This document shows, one piece after another, positions 23,197-35,467 of a stretch of 64,000 nucleotides of DNA. Made by a program: the position numbers and the translations under genes. Numbering within the stretch: position 1 is the first letter of the stretch; every line of letters begins with the position of its first letter. Below the pieces are notes generated by a model. It did no database searches. It was not told where the DNA came from and was given only the letters and a program-made list of their open reading frames with translations. The DNA is taken from the NCBI RefSeq assembly GCF_000276665.1, contig NW_004955484.1:5060931-5124930 (forward strand), in the 5' to 3' direction. The stretch is from Chinchilla lanigera. Lineage: Eukaryota; Chordata; Mammalia; Rodentia; Chinchillidae.

Positions 23197-23783
23197 TATT
23201 TTATTGGAGACACCTACAGTAGGTTCCAATCTCCTGCCTGGAGTTACTGGGTATGGTGAGAAGAGAGAGAAAGAGAGAAAAATAGAGAGGTACATAGCAG
23301 GGATTTGGGGTGACTAAGTTGCTCTCTAGAAACAAAAATAAGGTACTCAGACTCTTGGTATTTATTCATTATTTATTTACTTGATTGAGTGAAGGGCTGT
23401 GGGTGTTTCCAGGAACAGTAATGGCAACTACAGTGAGCTAGGAGGAACAAAATATTCTTGCAAAAACAAGGACAAGGATGAGGCAGGGGACAATGATGAA
23501 ACTGAAGTTTCCCTAAGTGCCTTATCCTCATTAGCAGGTCTTATCTTGCCCTGTGAGTGCCACAGCAGTCACTAGCTCTAGGGATTGCAGCTGTGACCAG
23601 AAAAGAGGGGAGTTTCTGCATTCCAGTTTGGCCCAAGAGGGTAAGACAAAGACAAGCTTGGATGTTCCATTAACTCAATTTATAATATGTGGTCCCCAAT
23701 AGTCTTTTTTATTTCCTTTTTCAGTACCATGAAATGGCACTTGTCAGGAAGGTGCTGCATCACTGAGCCACATCCCTGGCCCT
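23197..23783 (-). mobile_element. ID-led composite retro-insertion
   Basis: A 587-bp insert flanked by the 15-bp duplication TGATACTTTTTGTGG (23182-23196 and 23784-23798) within the old L1. On the minus strand it starts with a tRNA-like ID SINE (23782-23722), then a short A-rich tract, then ~500 bp of unrelated, mixed-composition sequence. It ends in CCAATAAAATA right at the duplication, so an AATAAA signal sits at the insert's 3' end. The ID 5' end coincides with the insertion 5' end, suggesting one retrotransposed RNA. Confidence 0.6.
23722..23782 (-). mobile_element. ID SINE (diverged)
   Basis: Antisense tRNA-Ala-like body: CAGTACCATGAAATGGCACT, GTGCTGCATCACTGAGCCAC and ATCCCTGGCC on the plus strand. 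Confidence 0.8.
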
Positions 23784-24121
23784 TGATACTTTTTGTGGAT
23801 TCTTTATCTTTGGTGAATTTGTCACTCATGTTTTGAGCCATTTTGGTCAGCTTTTTAAAATTTTTGCTTCCCCAAATCCACATTGAGCATTTTGAGTGAT
23901 AATTCCATAAACTATTGGGTAATGTCCTCTTTGAATTTGGCAAGTCTCTTCATTTCTTCTTTAAATATCTCACAGAGCTCTGTTACCTAGTATTTGCTTT
24001 CCTCTCCATTTCTCCATTTGTTCCCTCTGGATTTGCCTTGGGATAGTTGGGAGTACTTGGAGATCTTTTGTTGCCTTGTTTACTTATGACCCTACATTCA
24101 TGCATATCTGGATTTTCCCCT

Positions 24122-24146
24122 CCTTTTTTTTTTTTTTTTTTTTTGG
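24122..24146. repeat. T homopolymer run
   Basis: About 23 T then GGTACTGCACG. It could be the A-tail of an antisense retroposon whose body I could not identify. Confidence 0.7.
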
Positions 24147-26368
24147 TACTGCACGTTGAGGTCTAGTAGGATGGGGAAAGCTTGTAATTTATATGAAGAT
24201 TTTTAGTAAGATACTGCCTTCCTGTGATGTGTTTTTAGCTTCAGATGCCCAGAGTTAGTAATTAGTCATTCAGCTATTTAATTTAAGTGATTTAGACTAT
24301 GGCCCTATGTTTTCAGGAAAGAATTGCTTCTAATTATAACAACATCACCAGATCTGATCATATATTGCTTATACAAGCTAGACCTTGCATTTATACTCTC
24401 CCCTTTTATCAATATTCTATAAATCCTATATTCAATTATTATTAACAATTATTCTATAATGTGGCAGGAGAAGTGGAGGGAAGAGATTGAGGGGTCAGTG
24501 AAAGACAAGTGTAAGTCAGTCAGGAAGTTAACAGGGGAGACAGTGATAGATGAAAAAAGAGGAAATTTGAAATGCGTCAGATTCTGTTGACTACTTTTAG
24601 TCAGGTTGAAGGATTAGTGTTGAGGCTTTTAAGAAGATATTTATGGGAGTGAGGATGAGATATAAGAGGAAGAAGGCGTACTTTATGATTGAGAACAGCT
24701 ATGTGGCTGTTGGAATCTGTTGATAAGTTTGTGTACTTGTAACATGGAAAAGTGGTATGGGAGGACAGGGACTAAGTAAGATATGGAAAAGCAAAGGGAA
24801 AATAAGGGGGAAGATAGAGGGTTAGTACAGGGTGACTGAGAGAGAGCAGAATATGGCAAATTTAAAACTTAAGAGGAGTTTAACATGTTCTCACACCTTG
24901 AACCACCAGTGGTACATGCATGACTGTCTTACTGGGTGTCTTGAACCATTGGTGGTTAGCTACTTAACATCAGACCGTGGAATTCAAATTAGAGATGCCT
25001 GGTAGCAAGACATGCAAATTATGGTCCCATTATGAATGTGTTAAAAAATAAAAAAATTAAAAACAAAAAAATATATAATTATATTGTTTTGGGAGCTTGA
25101 GATAAAGAAAGTAGATAGGGAGATAACACTCAAACAAATCAAATAAAATAGAAGAAAAAAAAATAAAATAAAAAACAAACCAAAAGCATAAACCAAACCA
25201 AACAAACAAAAAGCAAAACTCAGACAATGTCTGACAGGAACTCGTTCAAATATTCCAACAAGAGAATGTATATATGATTTATATATATGTTTTCCCAGAA
25301 AGACTGAGTGTTCACACCATTCCTTTCTTGTGCTGATTGCCATGTGTTTATATACAGCCACAATAATATCACCTCTGACCTTTCCATTGAAAAACTGAAG
25401 CTAACCCAGTCTCAGGACTTCATTCTTCTAGCTTATAGGCATCCAAGCAGAGTATGACACTGACCAAGTTCTTAAGAACTCTTCCAGCACCCACGTCCCT
25501 GGCTGTGATGGTGGAATTGGCAGGCAGGTGTGCGGCAATTAAGTGACCATTGAGAGATGGGTGCACTAACACTGTTGTGGGCATCCTCAGGGTCTGCAAT
25601 TGCTTTCAAAAAGTGGCTGTAGGAGACAGCAGTGACTCCCATGGAACAGCTTGGCTCTTCACCTCATGCACAAATCCACAGATTCCTTGGAGGAGGTGTA
25701 TCTGCCTATTGGAATCCATAGTCCCTGCTACTCTTCCCAGGGTGTCGATGGGGTTTCCTTGCCCTCTGTGGGTGTGGCTGGGGATTCTGCTGGTGATGGA
25801 AGGGACTGCAGTTTTTTCTTGACTGCTATGTGGGAAAGCCCACGTGTTTGCACAATCTCCTTCTTGCCCTAGTTGTAATCTGATTGCACGTGGCCACCCA
25901 TGTTCTCTGCAGATGAATATATAATCTGATGGCTGATGTGGCACATTGCATGCAAGGCAGAAATACAGCAGACTAGCCTGTGGTTGGATGAAGGTGCCTA
26001 TGACACACTGGAGTTAAGGGGGCCAGTGGGCAATGGACTAATGGACATTCAGGGCTCATGCTAGGTAGTTTGGACATGCTGCCTATGACTCAGCTGATCA
26101 GCAGATCCATATAGTTGGCGCCAGGTGGTGTGGTATACTTGCGTGTGGCTCAGCAAGCAGTCTGGGCAAGTGCTGGGCCATGTGCACGCACACAAGTGAC
26201 TTGCCCAGTGATATGGACATGCAGGCCCTTGAGCTGCACCAGCTCAGTTAAGATGCCATTTACCTGCGTATCCTCTCTCTGGCTGGAATGTGATGGGTGG
26301 GATTCCCCTGCCTATGGTACATGCTGAAGCAGAGAACACAGGAATGCAGCTTTCCTCAGTGACTGGAG

Positions 26369-26399
<31 letters not shown>

Positions 26400-26408
26400 T
26401 GTGTGTGT
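26369..26408. repeat. GT microsatellite
   Basis: GT dinucleotides, interrupted once by TTT near 26396, within the old L1 5' UTR. Confidence 0.95.
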
Positions 26409-26559
26409 ATGGGTGAACTCAAAGTCTGTCCCAGGAATCTGGTCTCTGCAATCCTAGTCCAGTCCCTCAGGCTTTTTACCTCACTGTTAAAATGGCTGCT
26501 CCCAAAGGAGTGAGAGGAGGGTGGGCTGACCTGCCATGGCATTGTCGCTTCCCTTTTTC

Positions 26560-28358
26560 AGTTGTCTGATTTGATCTAAATATATTGTCTTTCTTATCAA
26601 TTTTATGTTTCAGTGTGAAAGCCCCTCCTCCCTTCACAATACCTTCTTAGTAAATCCTTTCTGAGCTTCTCCTATTTGACTCCTCCACTAGTCAGCCATG
26701 TGGAATCTCTAGGGCATACTTTATATAGGGCTTTTTTTTCTTGCAAAAATCATGTTATTTTCAAAGTAAATAACAAACATTTGGCTTTGGAAAAGGCAAT
26801 TGCAAAACAGTATAACTACAGATAATTGATGGCTATGGAAAAGTTATGCTGTACTCTAAGGACTTTGGGTATCATTAATGTTTCCAAGTGTATGACCTCT
26901 GGGGTGATAATGATAAAACAAAGCAAGATGTCTTTTGCAAACTGAAACCACTAAAAAAGCCTAAAGCAATACTGTAAATAAAGGCAAGAAATAATGAGAA
27001 AAACACTGACAACTACATCTCAGCTTTTCTTTATATCTCTATGCCTTTTTGATTCTATGGAGAATTTCCTTTCATATTATTAATTCAGCCAATGTCATGT
27101 CATTCTATCAATTCTACTGAATTTTCTATTTTAATTATCAGGCTTTTCAACCTTTAAGATTTCTTTCCAGCTCCGGTTTAATCCTTTCAGTGGAGGCCTG
27201 TACTCTCTCTTTGGTGAATGCATGTCCACTTAAATCTTTCTAAGCTGTCAACAGTTTTTAAAGTTTTCTTTTGCTTCTTGCATCATGTACAATTCTTCAA
27301 GAATCAACAATATGTTTTTCTCATTTTCATTTTGCTGATCTTTCTCTCATATCTAGTGATCTTTGTGTGTTATTGTTTATAAATAAGTTTCTTGTGATAG
27401 GTGGTCGTCTTGTATTTCCTTCACCTCTATTGTAGTTCTGTGTTATCTGTTTCTCCAGCAACAGTTCTCTCTCAATGAGCTGGTTAACTTTTACTTATGA
27501 TTAAGTGGAAAAGGCACGCCAACAGACTTAAGGACTATAAACAGGTTGTAACAGATAAAGAAGTTTTTGCTACATTGTTGAAGGGAACTGGAGCATATGA
27601 GAAGCCCTTAGTATATTTATAAAGCCTCTCTTACTAGCTTTCAAAAGCATTTATTATAGTTTTAATGGAGGGACAAAACCTTTATTGAGCTGTCTGTATA
27701 GTAGGAAGGGTTGCTTTAACTATCATGTCTCTTTAGTCTCTACAAATCAATAATAATTTCTCAGTCTTTCCTTGTTTTTCCATGACCTTGACACTTTTGA
27801 AGAAAACTGATCAGTTAATACTTTGCAGAAGGCCCCTCAGTTTGGTGTTGCTTCAGATTTTCTCATGATTATATTGAGGTTATGTATTTTTGCCAAAGTA
27901 ATACTGAGTTCAACATGATAAGTAAGAATGTAAAATATCTGGAAGTGCCTGATGTCCGAATATAGGTTGATATTACTCTGAACAGAGTTAATGTGCTTGC
28001 CAGTAGTTTTTTGGATAGTAGTTATTTTCCCCTTTGTCATTACACTTTAAAATGAGATAAAAGAAGCAAATAAAGAAGACTCTCATAATTCTTCACCCAT
28101 TTAAGCATCTGTTGAAATAATTATTTTCCTGATTTGATTTGTACCAAATGATTTTCTATATGTATTATTCTTCCTACATTTACTTATTAGAATTGTACTA
28201 TAAATAAGAGCCAGCCTTTTGTCTCAATTCATTTATTTCTTCAAAATTTTTTTATTATTAGTAAAGGCTCATATATATTTAATGCTATAGGCTATAGCTC
28301 ATTATTTGCATGATATATTTTATCACATCAAGTTTTAAATTATTTGTAAGATAGATTT
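26560..28358. other. Unclassified; possible further antisense L1 debris
   Basis: No gene. 26560-27480 has the T-rich, L1-antisense texture seen around it but no diagnostic motif. 27500-28350 shows nothing I recognise. Confidence 0.35.
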
Positions 28359-28374
28359 GAAATATGATTTGAGG

Positions 28375-28481
28375 GCGGCTGGGGTTTATCTCAGTGGCAC
28401 AGCGCCTGCCTGACAAGCGCAAAGTTGTGAGTTCAATTTCCGGTACCGGAAAAAAAAAATCACACACACACAAAAAAAGAA
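28375..28481 (+). mobile_element. ID SINE with intact A/B boxes
   Basis: Sense tRNA-Ala-like body GGCTGGGGTTTATCTCAGTG, CACAGCGCCTGCCTGACAAG, GTGAGTTCAATTTCCGG, then an A-rich/CACACA tail. It is flanked by a 16-bp duplication, GAAATATGATTTGAGG, at 28359-28374 and 28482-28497. Low divergence from the 39191 copy suggests a fairly recent insertion. Confidence 0.95.
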
Positions 28482-28497
28482 GAAATATGATTTGAGG

Positions 28498-29040
28498 AAT
28501 ATGATTTCAAATATGATTTGCTAAGAAAACACAATCAGAGTGATATCATGTTTTGGACATTTAAGATTTCCTTTGTGACAAAGCAGGTGGTTAATGTTTT
28601 GTAAATATTATTTGAGTGCATGACAATGAGCATTCTTCTTTGTTTATTATAGATTTTTTTCATTTTGAACTATACACTATATCTACAGAGCTACACAAAT
28701 ATAATTATACATTTACTGAATTATTATTAAGTGGACACCTGTGTTACTACCACTTACACAAAAAGATCAAAATTTTCCTCATGATAGAAGTCCTTCCCAA
28801 GTGCCATATTCCAATTATGGCCTCTCTGGCCATCCCCAAAGAAAACAAATGCTTTCATTTTTAGATTATCTACTTACTTGCTTGTCCTAATAAATTTACC
28901 CTCTAAGTATACAGTACTAAACATTACAGTTTGATGGAAAAAGATATACAAACATGATTAATTATTAATATAATATAAACTTCAAAACAAGGACTTCTAC
29001 CAGAGACAGAGAAAAACATTTCATAATGATACAAGGTCCA
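28498..29040. other. Unclassified AT-rich DNA
   Basis: No gene or repeat recognised. Confidence 0.4.
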
Positions 29041-29265
29041 GTCAGAAGAGATCAAGATGGTGGAGCAGAAACAGGCAGTTCATAGCCAGTCCATGACCTG
29101 GAATCTAGACAAATGGAAAACAGTTACTCAGGAGAAAGAGAAGAGCTCTGAGAATTAAGAAATATCCAACAAGAATGCAAAAATTCATGGAGAAATAGAA
29201 AAAGCAACACAGAGAAAAGAACAAAGCAGTCTGCAACACGAACTCTAGTTCATATTGGCATCGGT

Positions 29266-29307
<42 letters not shown>
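29266..29307. repeat. GT microsatellite
   Basis: About 20 GT units inside the L1 5' UTR. Confidence 0.95.
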
Positions 29308-29308
<1 letters not shown>

Positions 29309-31420
29309 TGGTCGCTCAACTCTACAAGCACAGGTAAGCCCAGAGCAGTTCCAGTGATAACAAACCTGAGTGCTATCCCCACAAAAAACCCATCCTCATT
29401 GCAAGCTGTAAATTCAGTATGAGTACTTACTCTGAAAGTAGCTCTTACATTAGAGAAGAAATCTACTGCAGGGCTTGCCCTATTCAGAATCTGTGACCAG
29501 AAGCCCTTTTGAGAGTGGGTTTATTTTTTGAGGACAAACTACTCTGGGAATCAGAGGTCACAGAACAACCACACTTTGGGGCCCTAGGGACACTTTGCCA
29601 CAGTGACTGGATGAAAGACAGCTACAAGAGATGGTCATGGGAAAGGGGAGGGCTAGTTGCAGACCCTCTGAAAATTTAAGCAGCAGGGAGCTCAAGCTGT
29701 AGAGGGCGCAGTGGTTAATAGCATCAACATCTATGGTGAGTTGCCCAGCTTATCTGTGTGGTTTTGCAGGAGCTGGGTCTGGAAATGCTTGCATTGAGCC
29801 CAGGAGATCACTTGATTCTCCTCACTGCTCCCACCCAGCACAGAACTCAGTAGTTTTCTTGCTTTCCCCACTCCCCAACATGTTCATGGATACAGCTTGG
29901 GTTGGATGCTTGACATATCCTCAGATACATGGACAGGGGGCTTCTGGAGCAAGTGGGATATATCACCAGTCACAGACTGCAAAGCTAGTTGGAGAGATCA
30001 GTGGTTTGGGATGCACAGAAGGGTACACATAAATACTAAAAAGCCTGTGGAGTAAATATAGCCATGAAATAGAGAATATGCTGTATAGGCCCTGGGCAGC
30101 AGGAAGCGGGGAGAGAGGACCTAGCATTCACACAACAGCATTTTAAGAGGGTATGGAAATACACCAGGCTCCAGTTGTGACTCAATCTGCCTCCTTTGTA
30201 CCTAGTGGATTCCAATACTATAGGTCTCTGAGAGAAAAATTACCCATCCAGATAACTCAATATGCAGGAATATTTTCTTTTTCTTTTGTTTTCTGGGTTT
30301 TTTCTCCTTTCTTTTCTTTTTCACATCTTTTCTTTTTTTTCTTTCTTATTGTTTTATTTCCCTTTCCTGTTATATATTCTCATTTATTTTTATTGTTTAA
30401 TTAGAATTTTTCTCACACTTTTTCTTCTCTTATCTTTTTTCTCTTTTTTAAAAATTTACTTCTTGCAGCTTCCCTTTCCAATATCCTTCATATTTTATTA
30501 GTATAATTTATTATCACTACCTTTACATTTCATTTCTTTTCATCCTTTTAGTTTATGTTATTATTATTGCTTTCTTTTCTACTGTCAGTGGTATAGCTGT
30601 TACTATAACTGGTTTTTACTGGCAATATCTGTTTTGTCTTTGCAACATCGTGTTATTGTAATTTCTTTCTTTTCTTTCTTTTTTTCTTTTCTTTCTGAGC
30701 AGTTCTGGGGTCTGTTCCTCAAAAGAAGGCTGAGCACTAAACAGACCTTCACATGAAAGTGGAAGAGATATCCATTCCAACAGACGTATAAGTCTGAATG
30801 CAGAAACACAGGAAGTATGAAAAAATAAGGTAACATGGTTATTCAAAGATATATAATTCATCAATCACTGAATGCAAAGATATGAAGTGGATGAAATGCC
30901 AACAAATTCTAATGATAGATTTTTAAAATTATTGATAACTTCAAAGAGGATACAAATAAATAGCTAAAGGAATTAAAGAAGACAATACAGGAGGTGAAGG
31001 AACAATTCAACAATGAGAGATTCTCTGTCAACCCAGATTACTCTATCCATAAAGGTATACTTCAGAACTGAAGAAGAAATAAAGATCTTCTAAGGTAAGC
31101 ATAAACTAAAGAAATTAATGACCAGTAATCCAGCATTACAGAAGAGACTGAAAGGACTCCTAAACACAGAAGAGGAAGAGTAAATATGCTATTGAGAATT
31201 AAGAAATAATGAAGCAGCAAAACAACAAAACATCAGGAATTAGTACATATCTTTCCATCATACCATTGAATGTAAATAATCTTAGTTCTCCACTTGACTG
31301 ACATAGATTAGTAGTTTGGATTAAAACACAAGACTAAACATTTTGGTATCCAAAAGAAATACAGTACACCTTGTGAATAAAGACATATACAGACTGAAAA
31401 TGAAGGGATGAAAAACAATA

Positions 31421-31707
31421 AAAAATATATATATATGATGGCCAAGATAATTGTACTATTAATTTGTATTGCTTTTGTGAAAGGAACAGTTGATGTTTAA
31501 ATGTTTGATCATACTTGCAAGTCTGTATTTGTTTATCTAAGGAACCAATATGAAGGTAACAGTATGTAATACAACAACCATTGTTAATTTCTTTTCACCC
31601 TGTCTAAAATTCTGTGTTTTTATTGTTTTTATGTTGTTTCATTTATGTCTGTGTGTTTGTTACTATGTTTTTGTTCTTTTATCTCTAAAAATAAAATTTA
31701 AAAAAAA
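31421..31707 (+). mobile_element. 5'-truncated L1 (3' end only) nested in L1
   Basis: A 287-bp sense L1 3' end, matching 1-172, ending in an A-rich tail. It interrupts ORF2 and is flanked by GAAAAACAATA (31410-31420) and GAAAGACAATA (31708-31718), an 11-bp duplication with one mismatch. ORF2 text continues on either side. Confidence 0.8.
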
Positions 31708-32279
31708 GAAAGACAATATTCCATGCTAGTGAATAAAAAGCAAGCAACAGTGGCTATACACATATCTGATGAAGTAGACCTCAAGACAAAACTAGAAGAG
31801 ACAAAGAAGGTCACTATATATTGGTAAAGGGAGAAACCTACCAAGAAAACAGAACAACGTTAAATATGTATGCACTGAACACTGGCATACTCATGTGATA
31901 AAAGAAAAACTACTCAACATAAAAAGACACACACATCCCCATCCAATATTAGTGGATAACTTTGATAGTTCACTCTGACCTAGGTTATATAGACCAAAAA
32001 AGAAAAATCAGTAGATAAACATCAGAATAAAACAACACCATAGACCAAATGGAGTTCAGAATGACTGCAGAACATTCCATGCAACAACTGCAGAATACAT
32101 ATTCCTTGCAGTAACTAATTGGACAGTTTCCAAAACAGATCATATGTAGGTCATATAACAAGCATTACCCATTTTTAACAAATTAAAAAATTTTGCATAT
32201 TATGAGATCATAATAAGAAACTAAAGAAAACATATAAGCATATGAAGATGAAGCAATTCACTTTTGAATGATCAGTGGG

Positions 32280-32614
32280 TGAGGTTGAACCTCCTGAGGT
32301 CCAGGGACCTGGGCCCGGGGTAAGCGGTGACACGGTTCAAAGAAGACACCGGAGACAAGGCTGATGGCGCAGATCCGATTTTATTGCGGAAGTATCAGCT
32401 GTTTTATAGAGCAGGCAAGAGGCGTGGCAATAGAGGCGGGCTAGGGGCATGGTTTGGATGTGGTACTATTGATGGGGGCGGTGTGGAAGTAAGAGGTCAG
32501 AACGGGACAGCCTAGGCAGGGTTATTTACTCAGTTTGCCGAGGAGTCTGAGTTTGCTCAGACTCGTTCCTCCTCCATGGCCGTCAACCAGACCTCTGTAC
32601 CTCTTTTTCCCACA
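32280..32614 (-). mobile_element. Solo class II (ERVK/IAP-like) LTR
   Basis: A 335-bp, GC-rich insert with 5'-TG..CA-3' ends, flanked by the 6-bp duplication AGTGGG (32274-32279 and 32615-32620); six bases is typical of betaretrovirus-like elements. On the minus strand it carries a TATA-like CTATAAAAC at ~32403-32412 and AATAAA at ~32380. It then has a TCTCCGGTGTCTTCTTTGAA-type R/U5. No internal viral genes remain, so this is an LTR-LTR recombination product. It looks much less decayed than the L1 it interrupts. Confidence 0.88.
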
Positions 32615-35385
32615 AGTGGGTTGGTGAAAATATAAGAGGGAAAATTTAAAATTCCTAGAATCAAATAAAATAGAAATACAACATATTAGTATTTCTGGGA
32701 CACAGGAAAGGCAATTATAAGTGGGAAGTTTGAGTCCCTCCATAAAAAAGAATTACACAGAACTCAAATAAATAGCCTAAAGATTCATTTGAAGATCTTA
32801 ACAAAAGAATAAAGCAAAAGCAGACCTGACAGAAGGAAATAATGAAGACCAGAGCTGAAATTAATGAAATAGAGACTAAAAGAACAATACACAGGATCAG
32901 TGGAACAAAAAGTTGGTTCGTTGAAAACATTAAAACATACTAGCCAAACTAATCAAACCAATCAAAAGAAAGTGAGAGAAGACCCAAATCCATATAGAGG
33001 TGAAAAGACAGATATTAAATCAGACACCACTAAAATCCAGAGATCATTAGTGATTATTTAGGAAATCTATAGTCTAATAAATTGGAGAATCTAGAAGAAA
33101 TTAATATTCATAGACCAACATGGCCTACCAAAATTGAGTCAAAAACCTAAATAGATCAGTCAGAAGCAATGAGTCTGAAGTGGCAATAATGAGTCTCCTA
33201 ACAAAGAAAAGTCCAGGACTAGATGGATTCACTGCTGAATTTTTAGCAGCCTGCCACAAAACCACTGATATTAATGCTCCTCAAACTATTCCATGATATA
33301 GTAAGTGGAGGAACACTAACAAATTCATTTGGCAAGGCATTCTGCAAGGCCCACTTTATGCTGATATCAAAACCTAACAAAGACAAAATCCTTGAAAATT
33401 CTTTATGCACATAAATGTGGAAATTCTTAGAAAATACAAACTGAATTCTATAACACATTAGAAAGATTACACACCATGATCAAGTTGGTTTCATTCCAGA
33501 GATGCAAAGCTGGCTCAACATGTGCAAATCAATAATTGTAATATACTACATACATAGAATCAAGGATAAAATTCACATGATTGCATCAATTGACACAAAA
33601 AACTTTTTCACAAATTTCAACATAACTTCATGATAAAAGCCCTTGAGAAACTAGGTATCAAAGGATTATAATCAATACAGTAAAGGCCTCATATAACAAA
33701 TCCATAGCAACATCATTCTGAATGTAGAAAAAATAAAAGTATTTCCTTTAAAATCAGGAACAAGGATGTCCCCTCTCATCACCCTTGTTCAATATAATAT
33801 TTGAAATTTTAACTAGCAAAATTAGGCAAGGGAAGGAAATAAGATATACAAACAGTAAAGAAGTCAAATTACCCTGATTTGTAGATGGTAGGATTCTATA
33901 CTTAGAAGACCACAAACACATCACTAAAAGAATTTTAGAGCTAATAGATTCAGCAAAGAAGCAGAATACAAAATCAACATTAAAAAATCAATAGCTTTTC
34001 TATATATCAATAATGAACTAGTTGAGCAAGAAGTCAGGAAAACAATTCCATTTGTAATAGCTTAAAAAATATAATTGTTAGGAATCAACCTAACCAAAAA
34101 AGGTGAAACACCTCTACATTGAAAATTACACAACATTGAAGAAAAAAGTTAGACTCTAGAAGATGGAATGATAGCCCATGTTTACAGATCAGCAGAAATA
34201 ATATTGTTAAAATGGACCTATTAACGAAGAGCAATCATTATAGATTCAATGCAATCACCATTAAAATTCTATTAACATTCTTCACAGAATTAGAAAAAAG
34301 CCATAAAATTCATTTGGAAACACAAATGACCCAAAATAGCCAAAGCAATCCTAAATGAAAAGAGCAAGGCTGGCAGTATCAAAACACCTGACTTCAAAGT
34401 GTATGACAAAGCCATAGTAACAAAGACAACATGCTACTACTGACAGAAAAACAGATACATAGAAGAATGGAATAAGACGGAGGACAAACAAACTCCTATA
34501 TTTAAACCCATCTGATTCTTGCAGATAGAGCCAAAAACATGGTGGAAAAAAGATAGCTCCTTTAACAAATGGTGCTGAGGAAACTGGTTATCCATTTGTA
34601 GAAGACTGAATGCAGATCTCCATCTCTTGCCATGAATAAAGGTCAACTCAAATATACTCAATATAATGTTGGCTGTTAGCATGTCATAATGAGTTTTATT
34701 AGATTGAGATAAAGACTGTGTGCCTATTTTCTTCAGTTTTTTTTTAAATCAGGAATGGATGTTGGATTTAGTCAAATGCTTTTAATGCATCTAGTGAGAC
34801 GATCATATGATTTTTGTCCTTGTTTCTGTTTATGTGATGTATTACATTTATTGATTTGTGTATGTTGACTCATTCCTGCAGTGAGGCCTTCTTGGTTGTG
34901 CTAAGATTGTTTTTGATAATTTGTTACATTCTGTTCATCAATACCTTGTGGGGAATTTTTGTATCTGTGTTCATTAAAGAGATTGGGCTCTAATTTTTCC
35001 CTTTTGGTTGGGTCCTACTTTGGTTTTAGAATCAGGATAATATTTGGTTTCAGGAATGACTCTGGGAGTACGCCTTCCCCTCCCATTTCATTAAAGACTT
35101 TGAAGAGTATTGGCATTACATCTTCTCTAAAATTCTTGTAGAATTTGGCAGTTAATGCATTAGGACCTGGGCTTCTCTTAGTTGGTAGTTTCTTAATTTA
35201 CCTCTCCAGTTTCATTGACTGATATTGGATTATTCAGAATTTTTATAGCTTCTTGGCTCAGTTTTCACAGTACATGGCTATCTAGGAATCTACCAATTTC
35301 TTTTAATTTTCTATTTTATTTCAGTACAGGTTCTCAAAGTAGTTGGCCCTGAACTTCTGGATTTCAGAAGAATCAATTGTGATAT

Positions 35386-35467
35386 TTTGGGGGGTAAAAG
35401 GAGTCAAACTCAGGACCTTGTGCTTGCCAGGCAGGTGCTTGTGCCACTGTGCTATATCCCTGGCCCT
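35386..35467 (-). mobile_element. ID SINE
   Basis: Antisense ID body (TCAAACTCAGGACCTTGTGC, TTGCCAGGCAGGTGCTTGTG, CTATATCCCTGGCCC). A 7-bp duplication, TTGTGAT, is seen at 35377-35383 and 35469-35475. Confidence 0.92.

Larger units (their letters stand above)
20619..26560 (-). mobile_element. Old antisense L1, right half (ORF2, ORF1, 5' UTR)
   Basis: Continues the element that begins at 13630. 20619-21490 is the C-terminal part of ORF2. At about 21490-21500 the text jumps straight to the region between endonuclease and RT, so ~1.3 kb encoding the RT is deleted. 21500-22422 is the ORF2 N-terminal part. 22700-23950 holds ORF1-like pieces. 25380-26560 is GC-richer 5' UTR-like sequence. 24120-25030 contains additional insertions I could not classify. 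Both ORFs are dead. Confidence 0.7.
29041..34667 (+). mobile_element. Sense L1 with 5' UTR, ORF1 remnant and ORF2, no 3' end
   Basis: The 5' UTR begins at GATCAAGATGGTGGAGCAGA (29049) and parallels 7028-8900, including the long pyrimidine-rich stretch at 30270-30520. ORF1 relics follow to ~31200. ORF2 endonuclease text spans ~31260-32280 (with two insertions), RT ~32640-34100, and the C-terminal region to ~34667. It stops inside ORF2, where it meets an antisense L1. All frames are broken; e.g. 33190-33240 still spells the KSPGLDGFTAEF motif. Confidence 0.85.

Noticed and set aside
28375..28450. Possible tRNA gene
   Set aside because: It has tRNA-like A and B boxes but an A-rich tail and target duplications; it is an ID SINE, not a functional tRNA.
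32327..32515. Plus-strand open frame of 62 codons
   Set aside because: Lies antisense inside the solo class II LTR; no coding role expected.
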